Positions 1 through 8,039 are shown, counted from the first letter of the stretch. The stretch is DNA of 35,368 nt from an uncultured Cetobacterium sp. (GCF_947072685.1 NZ_CAMTIK010000009.1:67360-102727); one strand, 5' to 3'. Made by a program: numbers and translations. The notes: a model not told the origin generated them from the sequence alone.

Positions 1-1163
1 ATCCCATTCAATATTGTAAATAATATTATTGCCCCACTTCCAGGTGCCGCCGGTGTACCAACAGAAGCTAACAATGCCAATAATGAAATAGTTACCAAAT
101 TAAATACAGTTATTTCATACCCTGCTACGCCTGCAATAAACATAGTTGCTATCACTTGCATGATTGCTGTTCCATTCATATTTACAGTCATTCCCATTGG
201 AAGAACGAAAGAGGCTGTCACTTCGTCTACTCCAAGTTTTTCTGTTGTTGTTTTTGTATTAATTGGTAATGAAGCCGCTGATGATGATGTTGAAAAAGCA
301 AACATTGCAACATTTGATATTTTTTTCATGAATGGAATCGGATTTAATCCAGTTGAGATCCAAACTATAAAAGAATATCCTAGAATTAGAAATACTATAA
401 GTGATACTGTAGTTAAAATAAAATAAATACTCGCTATTTTTAGATAGCTTATCCCATATATTGCAAATGTTCTCATAAGCAATGCAAATATTGCAACAGG
501 TGCAAATTTATCAATAATAAACGTCAAAAATATTTGTGAAATTTTGTTAATTTCTACAACTCCTTTTTTTAAAATAGAATCTTTGTCATTTATTTTATTT
601 AAAATAATACCCACACTTATTCCTAAAAAAACTGCTACCAATACATTCCCATTATTCGATAATCCTGCCAATACATTTTGTGGAATTGCTTTCAAAAGTA
701 TATTTAAAGGATTTGATGATGTAGATGTTGTTGCCGCTGAAATTTGATTTATTGTAACAGTAAATAATTTTGCTTTATAAGCTAACATTGCAATTACAGA
801 AGCATAAACAAGTGCAAATATCGAGCTCATTCCAAATCCTAAGAATGTTTTGTATGATATTCTTTTTAGACTTTTAGCATCTTGAATATTTGTCACAGCT
901 ATTATAATTGATGTAAAAACCATTGGGATAATAACTAATTGTAGAGAATTTATAAAAAGTTGCCCGATTATATAAAGTAATCCAATAGCTTTGCTTCCTT
1001 CAATTCTTGTTATATCTTGAAATAAAATTGAGTTTATTTTATTCCAAAGCTCATGTTTTCCGTTTGATATCAAGTTTTCTCTCAAGAATAAAAATAATAC
1101 TCCCATAGTTACTCCAAGTAATAAAGCCATAAATATTCTTTTTGTTAAGTTGTTTTTTTTCAT
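1..1163 (-). CDS. Dicarboxylate/amino acid:cation symporter (DAACS family), C-terminus off the window
   Basis: Translating the minus strand from 1163 to the left edge gives about 387 uninterrupted residues without a stop, so the 3' end lies outside the window. The family (SLC1-like) couples uptake of acidic amino acids, C4-dicarboxylates or cystine to Na+ or H+ across the inner membrane. The sequence shows multiple hydrophobic segments, the hairpin-1 serine-rich motif FSTSSSAASLP, the TM7 motif NMNGT (usually NMDGT) and the hairpin-2 region TPAAPGSG. The N-terminus has a long loop between the first two membrane segments, somewhat like the cystine transporter TcyP, but the substrate cannot be fixed. 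An in-frame ATG at 1175 has GGAGA almost touching it. ATG 1163 keeps about 13 bases from GGAG and is preferred. A 50-codon ORF and a terminator hairpin lie directly upstream, so expression may be attenuated. Confidence 0.9.
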   Translation of the reverse strand, partial: MKKNNLTKRIFMALLLGVTMGVLFLFLRENLISNGKHELWNKINSILFQDITRIEGSKAIGLLYIIGQLFINSLQLVIIPMVFTSIIIAVTNIQDAKSLKRISYKTFLGFGMSSIFALVYASVIAMLAYKAKLFTVTINQISAATTSTSSNPLNILLKAIPQNVLAGLSNNGNVLVAVFLGISVGIILNKINDKDSILKKGVVEINKISQIFLTFIIDKFAPVAIFALLMRTFAIYGISYLKIASIYFILTTVSLIVFLILGYSFIVWISTGLNPIPFMKKISNVAMFAFSTSSSAASLPINTKTTTEKLGVDEVTASFVLPMGMTVNMNGTAIMQVIATMFIAGVAGYEITVFNLVTISLLALLASVGTPAAPGSGAIILFTILNG

Positions 1164-1193
1164 TATTTTTCTCATTCTCCTTTTTGATAAAAA

Positions 1194-1234
1194 AATAGGA
1201 ATAGCAACTATAAAATATAGTCACCATTCCTATT
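1194..1234 (-). terminator. Terminator/attenuator hairpin between the small ORF and the symporter
   Basis: The arms AATAGGAAT (1194-1202) and ATTCCTATT (1226-1234) pair perfectly. Pairing continues inward through GCAACTATA/TATAGTCACC with mismatches. On the minus strand the stem is followed by seven T residues (complement of 1189-1195). The hairpin contains the stop codon of the small upstream ORF and lies about 25 bases before the symporter start, so it could end most transcripts or be regulated. Confidence 0.6.
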
Positions 1235-1360
1235 TATCAATATATATAATTTTTTAATAGAAGTAGATAGCAAGTTTAATGAAAATAAAATTGAAAATAA
1301 AGATAAAAATAGATTTTTAAACTTTTTCTTTACTCTTTTTTTCGCTTCATTAAGTCTCAT
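1208..1360 (-). CDS. Small cationic/hydrophobic protein or leader peptide, 50 aa, unrecognised
   Basis: This 50-codon ORF starts at ATG 1360 (MRLNEAKKRV...) and ends at TAG 1208-1210. Evidence that it is translated: a strong site GGGAGG lies 7 bases before the ATG, and a near-consensus promoter lies about 30 bases upstream. The product has a lysine/arginine-rich N-terminus (residues 7-16), a hydrophobic Leu/Ser/Phe stretch (about 17-33) that could span or insert in a membrane, and a short polar tail. No family is recognised. It could be a leader peptide controlling the symporter through the overlapping hairpin, a type-I-toxin-like membrane peptide, or an independent small membrane protein. 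There is no obvious run of regulatory codons such as Cys, Glu or Asp, which argues against classical amino-acid attenuation. Confidence 0.55.
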   Translation of the reverse strand: MRLNEAKKRVKKKFKNLFLSLFSILFSLNLLSTSIKKLYILINRNGDYIL

Positions 1361-1392
1361 TCTGTCGCCTCCCAATTTTTTACACTTTTATT

Positions 1393-1421
1393 AGTATAAC
1401 ATACTATTAATTTTTACACAA
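1393..1421 (-). promoter_or_regulatory. Promoter for the small ORF and possibly the symporter
   Basis: On the minus strand there is a -35 box TTGTGT (complement of 1416-1421), a 17-base spacer and a -10 box TATACT (complement of 1393-1398). TG sits one base before the -10, making it an extended -10. Transcription would begin about 25 bases before the small ORF. Confidence 0.6.
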
Positions 1422-1454
1422 TATTTTTTTTCTTATTTTGATAACATTTCTCTA

Positions 1455-1483
1455 TTGACTATTTAAAAATTAAGGGGTATATA
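1455..1483 (+). promoter_or_regulatory. tctCBA promoter
   Basis: The -35 box TTGACT (1455-1460), a 17-base spacer and TATATA (1478-1483) lie about 60 bases before the tctC start. TATAAG at 1480-1485 is an alternative -10. The predicted start of transcription falls just before the palindrome at 1496-1513. Confidence 0.6.
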
Positions 1484-1489
1484 AGATTA

Positions 1490-1523
1490 ATAAGTTATAC
1501 AGAATACTGTATACAAAACTTAT
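1490..1523 (+). promoter_or_regulatory. Nested palindrome, candidate operator for tctCBA
   Basis: The inner arms TATACAG (1496-1502) and CTGTATA (1507-1513) are perfectly complementary around AATA. ATAAGT (1490-1495) and ACTTAT (1518-1523) form an outer pair offset by two bases. TGTATACA (1508-1515) is itself a perfect 8-base palindrome. The position just after the predicted transcription start fits a repressor site. No regulator gene is adjacent. Confidence 0.5.
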
Positions 1524-1541
1524 ATAAAAGGGAGGATCCAT

Positions 1542-2537
1542 ATGAATTTAAAAATATTTAAAAATTTGTTCTCTGTTTCTCTTTTACTTGGAGTTTCATT
1601 TACAACTATTGCAAATGATTCTGGAAAAGGCTATCCTAAAAGACCTGTTGAAATTGTTGCACCTGGTGGAGCTGGGGGTGGTTGGGATTTAACTGCTCGA
1701 ACTGTCGCTAAAGTTTTAAAAGATGAAAAATTAATAAAAGTTCCAACGCCTGTTGTTAATAGACCTGGGGGTGGGGGTGGGGTAAATCTTGCCTATATGC
1801 AAAACAAAAAAGGGAATGGTCAAATGATATCTGTTTACTCTCCACCTCTTACACTACTAAAACTTACCGGAACTTCAGAATACGGATATACTGATACTAC
1901 TCCACTAGCATCTTTAATCTCTGACTATGGGGCTTTTGTTGTCAAAGCTGACTCAAAATATACATCTATAACTGATGTTATGGAATCTTTAAAAAAAGAT
2001 CCTAAAAGTGTTAAAATTGGAGGAGCTTCTGCTGCTGGAAGTATGGACCATATTCAATTTTTACTTATGGCTAAAGCCGCTGGAGTTGAAAACTTAAAAG
2101 ATATCGATTATGTAAGTTTCCAAGAATCTGGAATTACCCAAGTTTTAGGTGGACATATCGATCTATTTTCAACTGGACTTTCTGAAACAGAAGGACTTTT
2201 ACAAAGTGGTCAACTTCGTGCTCTAGCTTCTACTGCTGACAAAAGAGTTGGTGAAGGTGTCGTTGCAGAAGTTCCAACTTGTAAAGAACTTGGTATCAAT
2301 GGAGTATTCAAAAATTGGAGAGGTTTGTTTGCTAATCCTCAAGTTCCTGAGTACGTGACTATTACTTGGACTCAAACTTTACAAAAAATGGTTGAAACAG
2401 ATGGTTGGAAAAATGCTCTTAAAAGAAATGGATGGGATTCAAATTTCTTAGTTGGTGAAGAATTCAAAGCTTTTTTAAAACAGCAAGATGAAGAATCAAG
2501 AGCTATCTTACAAGAAATTGGTATGTTAAAAAATTAA
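1542..2537 (+). CDS. tctC: Tripartite tricarboxylate transporter substrate-binding protein (TctC/Bug family)
   Basis: This is the 331-residue periplasmic receptor of a TTT transporter, which captures a carboxylate and delivers it to the TctAB membrane complex. A signal peptide is visible (MNLKIFKN, then a hydrophobic core, with likely cleavage near residue 24 before NDSGKGYP). The mature start has the Bug-family ligand loop PGGAGGGWDLTAR (about 41-53) and a glycine-rich second loop (NRPGGGGG), both typical carboxylate-binding elements. Length is usual for the family. ATG 1542 follows GGGAGG with 6 bases of spacing. It is the first gene of tctC-tctB-tctA. Citrate or another tricarboxylate is the family default, but Bug proteins also bind dicarboxylates, amino acids and aromatic acids, so the substrate is open. 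Confidence 0.93.
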   Translation: MNLKIFKNLFSVSLLLGVSFTTIANDSGKGYPKRPVEIVAPGGAGGGWDLTARTVAKVLKDEKLIKVPTPVVNRPGGGGGVNLAYMQNKKGNGQMISVYSPPLTLLKLTGTSEYGYTDTTPLASLISDYGAFVVKADSKYTSITDVMESLKKDPKSVKIGGASAAGSMDHIQFLLMAKAAGVENLKDIDYVSFQESGITQVLGGHIDLFSTGLSETEGLLQSGQLRALASTADKRVGEGVVAEVPTCKELGINGVFKNWRGLFANPQVPEYVTITWTQTLQKMVETDGWKNALKRNGWDSNFLVGEEFKAFLKQQDEESRAILQEIGMLKN

Positions 2538-2558
2538 ATTCGAAAGTAGGGGAGTTTT

Positions 2559-2993
2559 ATGACTGGAATCATTTCAATAGTATTAGGTTTTGCATATTTA
2601 ATTGCACTTTTAAATATTCCACTTGCATCAATTGGTAATCCGTATGCACCTCTTTATTTTCCTGCTACACTTGGAATATTAATGGTCTTATTAGGAATAA
2701 TTTTAGTGCTTAAAAATAAAAAAATTGATCTTTCTAAATATAAAAATGATAATACCCTTCCTATGATTTTTAAAACAAGTATCATTATTATTATTTATAC
2801 TCTCTTATTTAATCCTCTTGGCTATATATTTTCTACTATTATTTTTATGTTTATGCTACTTTATCTTTTCAATGGAAAAAAGAATATGAAAAGAACTATC
2901 ATTGTCTCTATTCTTTTTAGTGTCTTAATTTATGTGGCATTTTCAAAAATTCTTGGAGTATACCTTCCGGTTATGCCATTTATCTATATTTAA
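2559..2993 (+). CDS. tctB: TctB small membrane subunit of the tripartite tricarboxylate transporter
   Basis: A 144-residue very hydrophobic protein with four predicted membrane segments (about 3-20, 32-51, 70-105 as two segments, 113-140), the usual layout of TctB. It is the small, poorly conserved inner-membrane partner of TctA. ATG 2559 is preceded by AGGGGAG, 22 bases after the tctC stop. The next gene's ribosome site (AAAGGTGG) overlaps the tctB stop, which indicates tight operon coupling. Assignment rests on size, topology and position between tctC and tctA more than on a motif. Confidence 0.85.
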   Translation: MTGIISIVLGFAYLIALLNIPLASIGNPYAPLYFPATLGILMVLLGIILVLKNKKIDLSKYKNDNTLPMIFKTSIIIIIYTLLFNPLGYIFSTIIFMFMLLYLFNGKKNMKRTIIVSILFSVLIYVAFSKILGVYLPVMPFIYI

Positions 2994-3009
2994 AGGTGGT
3001 GACAATTAT

Positions 3010-4533
3010 ATGGATACAATTTCTTTTCTTATGCAAGGTTTTTCTGTTGCTCTTCAGCCTATAAATCTTTTCTGGGTAACTCTCGGAGGCATTCTCGGTA
3101 CTATCGTTGGAATGCTTCCTGGACTTGGCCCTGCAACTGGTGTTGCTGTTCTTCTTCCACTGACATTTACTATGGGGGCTGAAGCTGCTATGATTACAAT
3201 GGCAGGTGTTTATTATGGAGCTATGTTTGGTGGATCTAGAAGTTCTATTCTAATTAATACTCCTGGGGATGGTGCCGCTGTGGCTGCCACGTTTGATGGA
3301 TACCCTATGGCAAAAAATGGTCGCGCTGAATCGGCTCTTGCTATTTCAGCTATCGCTTCTTTTATTGGCGGTGGAGTTTCAATTATTTTAATGATTTTTG
3401 CTGCAAATACTGTTGCTAAATTTGCCCTAAAATTTGGTCCTGCAGAATATTTTATGCTTATGGTTTTTGCTCTTTCAGCAACTGCTGCTATGTCTAGAGG
3501 AAATATGATAAAAGGCTTTATCTCTATGATTATAGGTCTTATGATATCTTCTGTTGGACTTGATGCTCAGTCTGGTGTGCAAAGATTCACTTTTGGAGTA
3601 ATGGAACTTCAAGGTGGTATAGATTTTCTTATTGTTATTATTGCAATTTATGCTTTAGGAGAAGTTTTTAAAAGTTTTAAAACAATTAACAAGGACCAAG
3701 TTAAGATGCAAACTAAGTTTGGTAAAATTTGGATCACTAAAGAGGAATGGAAAAGATGTAAATGGCCAATTCTTAGAAGTGCACCTTTAGGTTTCTTTAT
3801 TGGAGCTCTCCCTGGAGCTGGTGGAACTATGGCTGCACTTATGGCATACAACAATGAAAAACAAATGTCTGAAAATCCAGAAGAGTTTGGAAAAGGTGAA
3901 ATTATCGGCCTTGCTGCTCCTGAATCTGCTAACAATGCCGCTTCTGTTGGAGCTTTTATTCCTATGTTATCTCTTGGAGTTCCTGGTTCTGGAACTACCG
4001 CTGTTATGATGGGAGCTCTTCTTATGCTTGGTATTCAACCTGGCCCTATGCTTTTTGTTCAGCATCCTGATATTGCCTGGGGGCTAATTGCTAGTATGTT
4101 TATTGGAAACATTGTTCTTGCTATTATAAACATTCCTTTAGCAGGTATTCTAGTTAAAGTTCTTGCGATTCCTGGAAAAGTTTTATATCCTTTAATTTTG
4201 GGACTTGCTTTTGTTGGAACATACGCTCTTGGGAATTCAACATTAGATTTTATTCTTCTTCTTATCTTTGCTCTTATGGGGTATATTATGAACAAAGAAA
4301 ATATTCCGACATCACCTTTAATTCTTGCTATTATTGTTGGAAATATGATGGAGCAGTCCTTTAGACAAGCTATGGTTATTTCTAATAACAATCTAGAGGT
4401 GTTCTTTAAATCTCCAGTTTCAATATGTTTATCGTTATTGACTGTTGGAAGTATTCTTTTTTCACTGTATAAATCTAAACAAGATGAAAGAAAGCAACAA
4501 ACTTCTACTTTAAATTCTAGTGAATCAGTTTAA
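3010..4533 (+). CDS. tctA: TctA large permease subunit of the tripartite tricarboxylate transporter
   Basis: A 507-residue, 11-12 segment inner-membrane protein forming the transport channel of the TTT system, driven by an ion gradient and not by ATP. The N-terminus carries the family hallmark GTIVGMLPGLGPATGVAVLL (about 32-51). A second copy of the same glycine-rich type, FIGALPGAGGTMAAL, is near residues 260-274, reflecting the internal duplication of TctA. Further conserved motifs are GGSRSSILINTPGD and LGVPGSGTTAVMMGALLM. The reading frame is open upstream to 2932, but that start would overlap tctB by 62 bases. ATG 3010 has the ribosome site AAAGGTGGTGA at the right distance and gives a normal TctA N-terminus. 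It ends 9 bases before a strong bidirectional terminator. Confidence 0.95.
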   Translation: MDTISFLMQGFSVALQPINLFWVTLGGILGTIVGMLPGLGPATGVAVLLPLTFTMGAEAAMITMAGVYYGAMFGGSRSSILINTPGDGAAVAATFDGYPMAKNGRAESALAISAIASFIGGGVSIILMIFAANTVAKFALKFGPAEYFMLMVFALSATAAMSRGNMIKGFISMIIGLMISSVGLDAQSGVQRFTFGVMELQGGIDFLIVIIAIYALGEVFKSFKTINKDQVKMQTKFGKIWITKEEWKRCKWPILRSAPLGFFIGALPGAGGTMAALMAYNNEKQMSENPEEFGKGEIIGLAAPESANNAASVGAFIPMLSLGVPGSGTTAVMMGALLMLGIQPGPMLFVQHPDIAWGLIASMFIGNIVLAIINIPLAGILVKVLAIPGKVLYPLILGLAFVGTYALGNSTLDFILLLIFALMGYIMNKENIPTSPLILAIIVGNMMEQSFRQAMVISNNNLEVFFKSPVSICLSLLTVGSILFSLYKSKQDERKQQTSTLNSSESV

Positions 4534-4541
4534 TAATAAAA

Positions 4542-4575
4542 AGCCATTATAATCAGCGTATTGATTATAATGGCT
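4542..4575. terminator. Bidirectional terminator between tctA and xylB
   Basis: A 13-base perfect stem, AGCCATTATAATC (4542-4554) with GATTATAATGGCT (4563-4575), closes an 8-base loop. It is flanked by A-rich sequence on the left and T-rich sequence on the right, so it can serve the convergent tctCBA and xylB transcripts. Confidence 0.85.
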
Positions 4576-4579
4576 CTTT

Positions 4580-6040
4580 TTATATTTTTCTATATATTTC
4601 CTTTAGAGCGGGGTACATCTCTTTAAAAATACTATAATTTTTCTCATAAATCTCTACATTTTTCAAGCTTGGCTTTGTCACTTCAACCTCTTTTATTATC
4701 TTCTGGCAAGCTTCTTCTACTGAGCTATACTCTCTTGATCCTACTGAAGCTAAAATAGCTGCTCCTAAAGCTGGTCCCTCAGCTGTATTTATAGTTATAA
4801 TATCTTTATTTAAAACGTCCGCAAAAATTTGTTTCCAAACTTGACTTTTTGCTCCGCCCCCACTTACTCTTATTTTTTCACATCCAATTCCCATCTCTTT
4901 TAGTAATTCAAATGAATCTCTTAAAGCATAGGCAACTCCTTCCATCACACTACGTGTCATATGCTTTTTCCCATGGTTTAAAGACAATCCTATAAAACTT
5001 CCTTTAGCACTAGCATCGTTGTGCGGTGTTCTCTCTCCTATAAGATATGGCAAAAAATACAACCCTTCTGAACCAGCTTTAATCTCATTTGCCATCCTAT
5101 TAAACTCCACATAGTCCTTAGAGTTATTAACCTCTTCAACCCACCATTTAAAAGCTCCTGATGCAGATAGTATCACACCCATCTGATGATATTTTCCCGT
5201 AGAATCACAAAAAGAGTGCAATCTACAATCTTCATCTCTTAAATATCTCTTACTTGGTGAAAAAATAACTCCAGATGTTCCTAAAGCTAGTGATATAACG
5301 CCTTCTTCAATTGCCCCTACTCCTACAGCACCTACTGCTTGGTCTCCACCGCCCATAACAATATTTACTTCTTTTGAGATTTCTAGCTCATTTGATACGC
5401 TTTCTTTTATTTTCCCAATAACTTCATAGCTTTCAAATACTTTTCCTAAACATCTCTCGTCAATATCTAAGAATTCTACAACCTCTTTAGACCACTCTCT
5501 TTTTTCAACATTTAACATAAGAGTTCCCGATGCATCTGAAACATCGATTCCATGAACTCCAGATAACTTATAAGCTATATAATCTTTTGGTAACATTATT
5601 TTTTTTATTTTTTTAAAGTTATTTGGCTCATTCTTTTTTAACCATAATATTTTAGGAGCTGTAAATCCTGTCAATGCTTGATTCCCTGTTATATCATATA
5701 GCCACTCTAAACTATTCATTTCTTTGCATTCCTCTTCTGTTCTTTGATCACACCAAAGAATCGCAGGTCTTATAACTTGATCAATTTCATCTAAAATTAC
5801 TAATCCATGCATTTGTCCTGAAAAAGAAATTCCATTTAAAGCTGATCTATCCTCATCTTTTAGAATATTTTTTATTCCATCAAATGTTGCATTCCACCAA
5901 TCTTCAGGATTTTGCTCAGCCCAATTGTCATTTAAATATGTTATTGGATAATCATTTGAAACTGTTTTTTTTACAACACCTTTTCTATCCATTAAAAGTA
6001 ATTTTACCGATGATGTTCCTAAGTCTATTCCTAAATACAT
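4580..6040 (-). CDS. xylB: Xylulokinase (FGGY family)
   Basis: The 486-residue enzyme phosphorylates D-xylulose to D-xylulose 5-phosphate with ATP in the cytoplasm, feeding the pentose phosphate pathway. The N-terminal ATPase fold starts GIDLGTSSVK (4-13). The xylulokinase motif SGQMHG (74-79) and GGGDQAVGAVG (230-240) are present, and Asp233 is at the same position as the catalytic Asp of E. coli XylB. The C-terminal nucleotide loop RVSGGGAKS is also visible. ATG 6040 follows GGGGAG with suitable spacing. It is the last gene of the ABC pentose operon, but a hairpin separates it from the binding-protein gene. No xylose isomerase or pentitol dehydrogenase is present, so the imported sugar could be xylulose, xylose, xylitol or D-arabitol. 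Confidence 0.92.
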   Translation of the reverse strand: MYLGIDLGTSSVKLLLMDRKGVVKKTVSNDYPITYLNDNWAEQNPEDWWNATFDGIKNILKDEDRSALNGISFSGQMHGLVILDEIDQVIRPAILWCDQRTEEECKEMNSLEWLYDITGNQALTGFTAPKILWLKKNEPNNFKKIKKIMLPKDYIAYKLSGVHGIDVSDASGTLMLNVEKREWSKEVVEFLDIDERCLGKVFESYEVIGKIKESVSNELEISKEVNIVMGGGDQAVGAVGVGAIEEGVISLALGTSGVIFSPSKRYLRDEDCRLHSFCDSTGKYHQMGVILSASGAFKWWVEEVNNSKDYVEFNRMANEIKAGSEGLYFLPYLIGERTPHNDASAKGSFIGLSLNHGKKHMTRSVMEGVAYALRDSFELLKEMGIGCEKIRVSGGGAKSQVWKQIFADVLNKDIITINTAEGPALGAAILASVGSREYSSVEEACQKIIKEVEVTKPSLKNVEIYEKNYSIFKEMYPALKEIYRKI

Positions 6041-6061
6041 TTTTACGTCTCCCCTTTTAGC

Positions 6062-6085
6062 AAAAATCCCGCATTTCAGCGGGAT
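6062..6085 (-). terminator. Intercistronic hairpin between the binding-protein gene and xylB
   Basis: On the minus strand the GC-rich stem ATCCCGC/GCGGGAT with a 6-base loop is followed by five T residues (complement of 6062-6066). It lies entirely between the binding-protein stop and xylB. It probably acts as a partial terminator or a 3'-end stabiliser that keeps binding-protein mRNA above xylB mRNA. Confidence 0.7.
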
Positions 6086-6090
6086 TAATT

Positions 6091-7044
6091 TTAGTTTCTT
6101 GGATTTTGATTCTCTGGATACATTATAACTTCTATTGGCATCTCAGAATTTTCAGGTGATTGATTATCTTTTAAATATTTATCTACAACTATCGCTGCTT
6201 GCTTTCCTATAAAGCTAAAATCTTGAACAACAGTTATTGCCATTTTCTTTTCATCAACTAACTTTTTACCTTCAGAAGATCCATCAAAACCGATGATTGT
6301 GAAGTTTTCTAAGTTAAATCTAGAGTCATTTTGAATTGCTCCTATTGTTCCGATTGCCATAACATCATTTTCATTATAAACAACATATTTTCCTTTAGGA
6401 TCTAAAGCACTCAATTTAGATTCAAGTACATTTTGAGCCACATCTTGAGCAAAGTTTCCTGTTAATTCTATATACTTTTTATTATCTTCTACTAATGCAT
6501 TCCATTTTTCTCCTGCTTCAGACGACTCTAAATAATCTTTAAACCCTTTATATCTAGCTATATGAGCAGTATGTCCATCTATTCCTCTCATATGAATAAG
6601 ACCTGCTAATTCATCCGGATTAATATTTGATTTTTTTACAATCCATTCCGCAGCAAATTTTCCACCATCTTCGTTATCTGTTGCTATTTTAGCTAGTAAA
6701 TCTACCCCTTCTACTGTTGTATCAACTGTAACTACTGGAATATCTCTTGATGTTGCATCATTTAAAACCCCTTCAGTCGCATCCTTATTTAATGGATTTA
6801 TTACAATAGCTGCTGATTTTTTTACAATTGCATCTTCAACTTGACTTGGTTGTTTTGTTGCATCGTTTGCTGCATCATATACATCGACCGTATAACCTAA
6901 CTTTTTTGCTTCCTCAACAAATGATTGCTCTAAAACTCCGAAAAACTCATTTGATCTGTTTGACATCATCAGAGCTATTTTTTTATTTGCAGCTCCAAAA
7001 GCAATATTCCCCAAAACCAAAGATAACAAAATTAATTTTTTCAT
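6091..7044 (-). CDS. Sugar ABC transporter substrate-binding protein (RbsB/periplasmic-binding-protein type 1)
   Basis: A 317-residue secreted receptor of the ribose/xylose-type ABC family. The signal peptide is MKKLILLSLVLGNIAFGAA, with cleavage near residues 17-19. The mature protein begins KKIALMMSNRSNEFFGVLEQ, the classic first strand and helix of the pentose/hexose-binding fold. Conserved features are the AIVINP-type segment at the end of the fourth strand (DAIVKKSAAIVINPLN), IPVVTVDTTV, and the C-lobe IIGFDGSSEG. ATG 7044 has GGTGGAGG upstream. It is third in the order ATPase, permease, binding protein, kinase. The substrate is inferred to be a pentose, ketopentose or pentitol from the downstream xylulokinase; ribose itself is less likely because no ribokinase is present. 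Confidence 0.88.
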   Translation of the reverse strand: MKKLILLSLVLGNIAFGAANKKIALMMSNRSNEFFGVLEQSFVEEAKKLGYTVDVYDAANDATKQPSQVEDAIVKKSAAIVINPLNKDATEGVLNDATSRDIPVVTVDTTVEGVDLLAKIATDNEDGGKFAAEWIVKKSNINPDELAGLIHMRGIDGHTAHIARYKGFKDYLESSEAGEKWNALVEDNKKYIELTGNFAQDVAQNVLESKLSALDPKGKYVVYNENDVMAIGTIGAIQNDSRFNLENFTIIGFDGSSEGKKLVDEKKMAITVVQDFSFIGKQAAIVVDKYLKDNQSPENSEMPIEVIMYPENQNPRN

Positions 7045-7067
7045 TTTTCCTCCACCTTATTTTATAT

Positions 7068-8036
7068 TTAGTTTGATTTTTTTCTATCAGCTACAACAGC
7101 TATAAGAATTACTATTCCTTTTATAACTTCTTGATAAAAAGAGGATACCCCTAATAGGTTCAGACCATTATTTAATATTCCTATTATTAATGCTCCTATT
7201 AAAGTTCCTATTATTTTACCTTTTCCACCTGACATAGATGTCCCACCTATTACAACTGCAGCTATGGCGTCTAATTCTGCTCCTTGACCTGCATTTGGAT
7301 AGATTGAGTTATATCTTGAAATATATAAAATCGCTGCTAATGCTGATAAAAAACCACTTATTGCATATGCTGATAACTTTATCTTTGTTACAGGAACTGC
7401 TGAAAGTCTAGCTGCCTCTTCATTTCCACCTGTAGCATATAGATATTTTCCAAATAATGTTTTGTCTAAAACAAACCACAATATTACAAATACAACTAAA
7501 TATATAACCATTGAGATAGGTAAGTTTGCTATCTCTCCTCTATTTATAAACTTCATAACTTCTGAAGCTTTATTTATATTTCTTATAGGAAGTCCATTTG
7601 ATAAAATCAATGTCACTCCTCTATATATAGTCATTGTTACAAGTGTTGCTATAAATGGCTGTAATTTAACTTTTGAAACTAAAACTCCATTTATAACTCC
7701 TAATGTCATTCCTAACAATAATGCTACTGGTATAACTATTATTATTGGCAATTGATAATTAACTAGTAAAATTCCTGCAATATATCCTACAAAGGCTAGT
7801 ATCGAACCTACACTTAAATCTATGCATCCTATCAGGATAACAAATGTCATTCCAAAAGCTATAAGTCCATTTATCGAAGACTGCTTAAATATATTTTGAA
7901 TATTATATAGTGAGAAGAAATTCCCATTAATTGCTCCAAAAAATCCTGATATTAGCATCAGAATTAAAGCTAATCCATATTTTTCATACATCTTTCCTAC
8001 ATTAAACTCTTTATTTTTATTCATTTTTGTTTCCAT
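7068..8036 (-). CDS. Sugar ABC transporter permease (RbsC type)
   Basis: A 322-residue inner-membrane permease of the BPD_transp_2/RbsC family with about 8-10 hydrophobic segments. Family motifs include GCIDLSVGSILAFVG (about 68-82), NGLPI, FGKYLYATGGNEEAARLSAV (about 195-214, the cytoplasmic loop contacting the ATPase) and AIAAVVIGGTSMSGGKG (about 256-272). It ends with the usual GIVILIAVVADRKK tail. ATG 8036 lies just after the ATPase stop (8040), and an in-frame ATG at 8024 is an alternative. It forms the channel as a dimer with the fused two-domain ATPase encoded just upstream. Confidence 0.93.
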   Translation of the reverse strand: METKMNKNKEFNVGKMYEKYGLALILMLISGFFGAINGNFFSLYNIQNIFKQSSINGLIAFGMTFVILIGCIDLSVGSILAFVGYIAGILLVNYQLPIIIVIPVALLLGMTLGVINGVLVSKVKLQPFIATLVTMTIYRGVTLILSNGLPIRNINKASEVMKFINRGEIANLPISMVIYLVVFVILWFVLDKTLFGKYLYATGGNEEAARLSAVPVTKIKLSAYAISGFLSALAAILYISRYNSIYPNAGQGAELDAIAAVVIGGTSMSGGKGKIIGTLIGALIIGILNNGLNLLGVSSFYQEVIKGIVILIAVVADRKKSN

Positions 8037-8039
8037 TTA

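Noticed and set aside
160-747. Two plus-strand ORFs (88 and 67 codons)
   Set aside because: They are antisense to the symporter gene, whose minus-strand translation shows clear family motifs; neither has a ribosome site or a recognisable product.
1765-1785. Possible G-quadruplex (G5-T-G5-T-G4) in tctC
   Set aside because: Only three G runs are present, and they encode the glycine-rich ligand loop expected in Bug proteins; coding need explains it better.
2932-3009. N-terminal extension of TctA to 2932
   Set aside because: It would overlap tctB by 62 bases with no ribosome site; ATG 3010 has a strong one and gives the normal family start.
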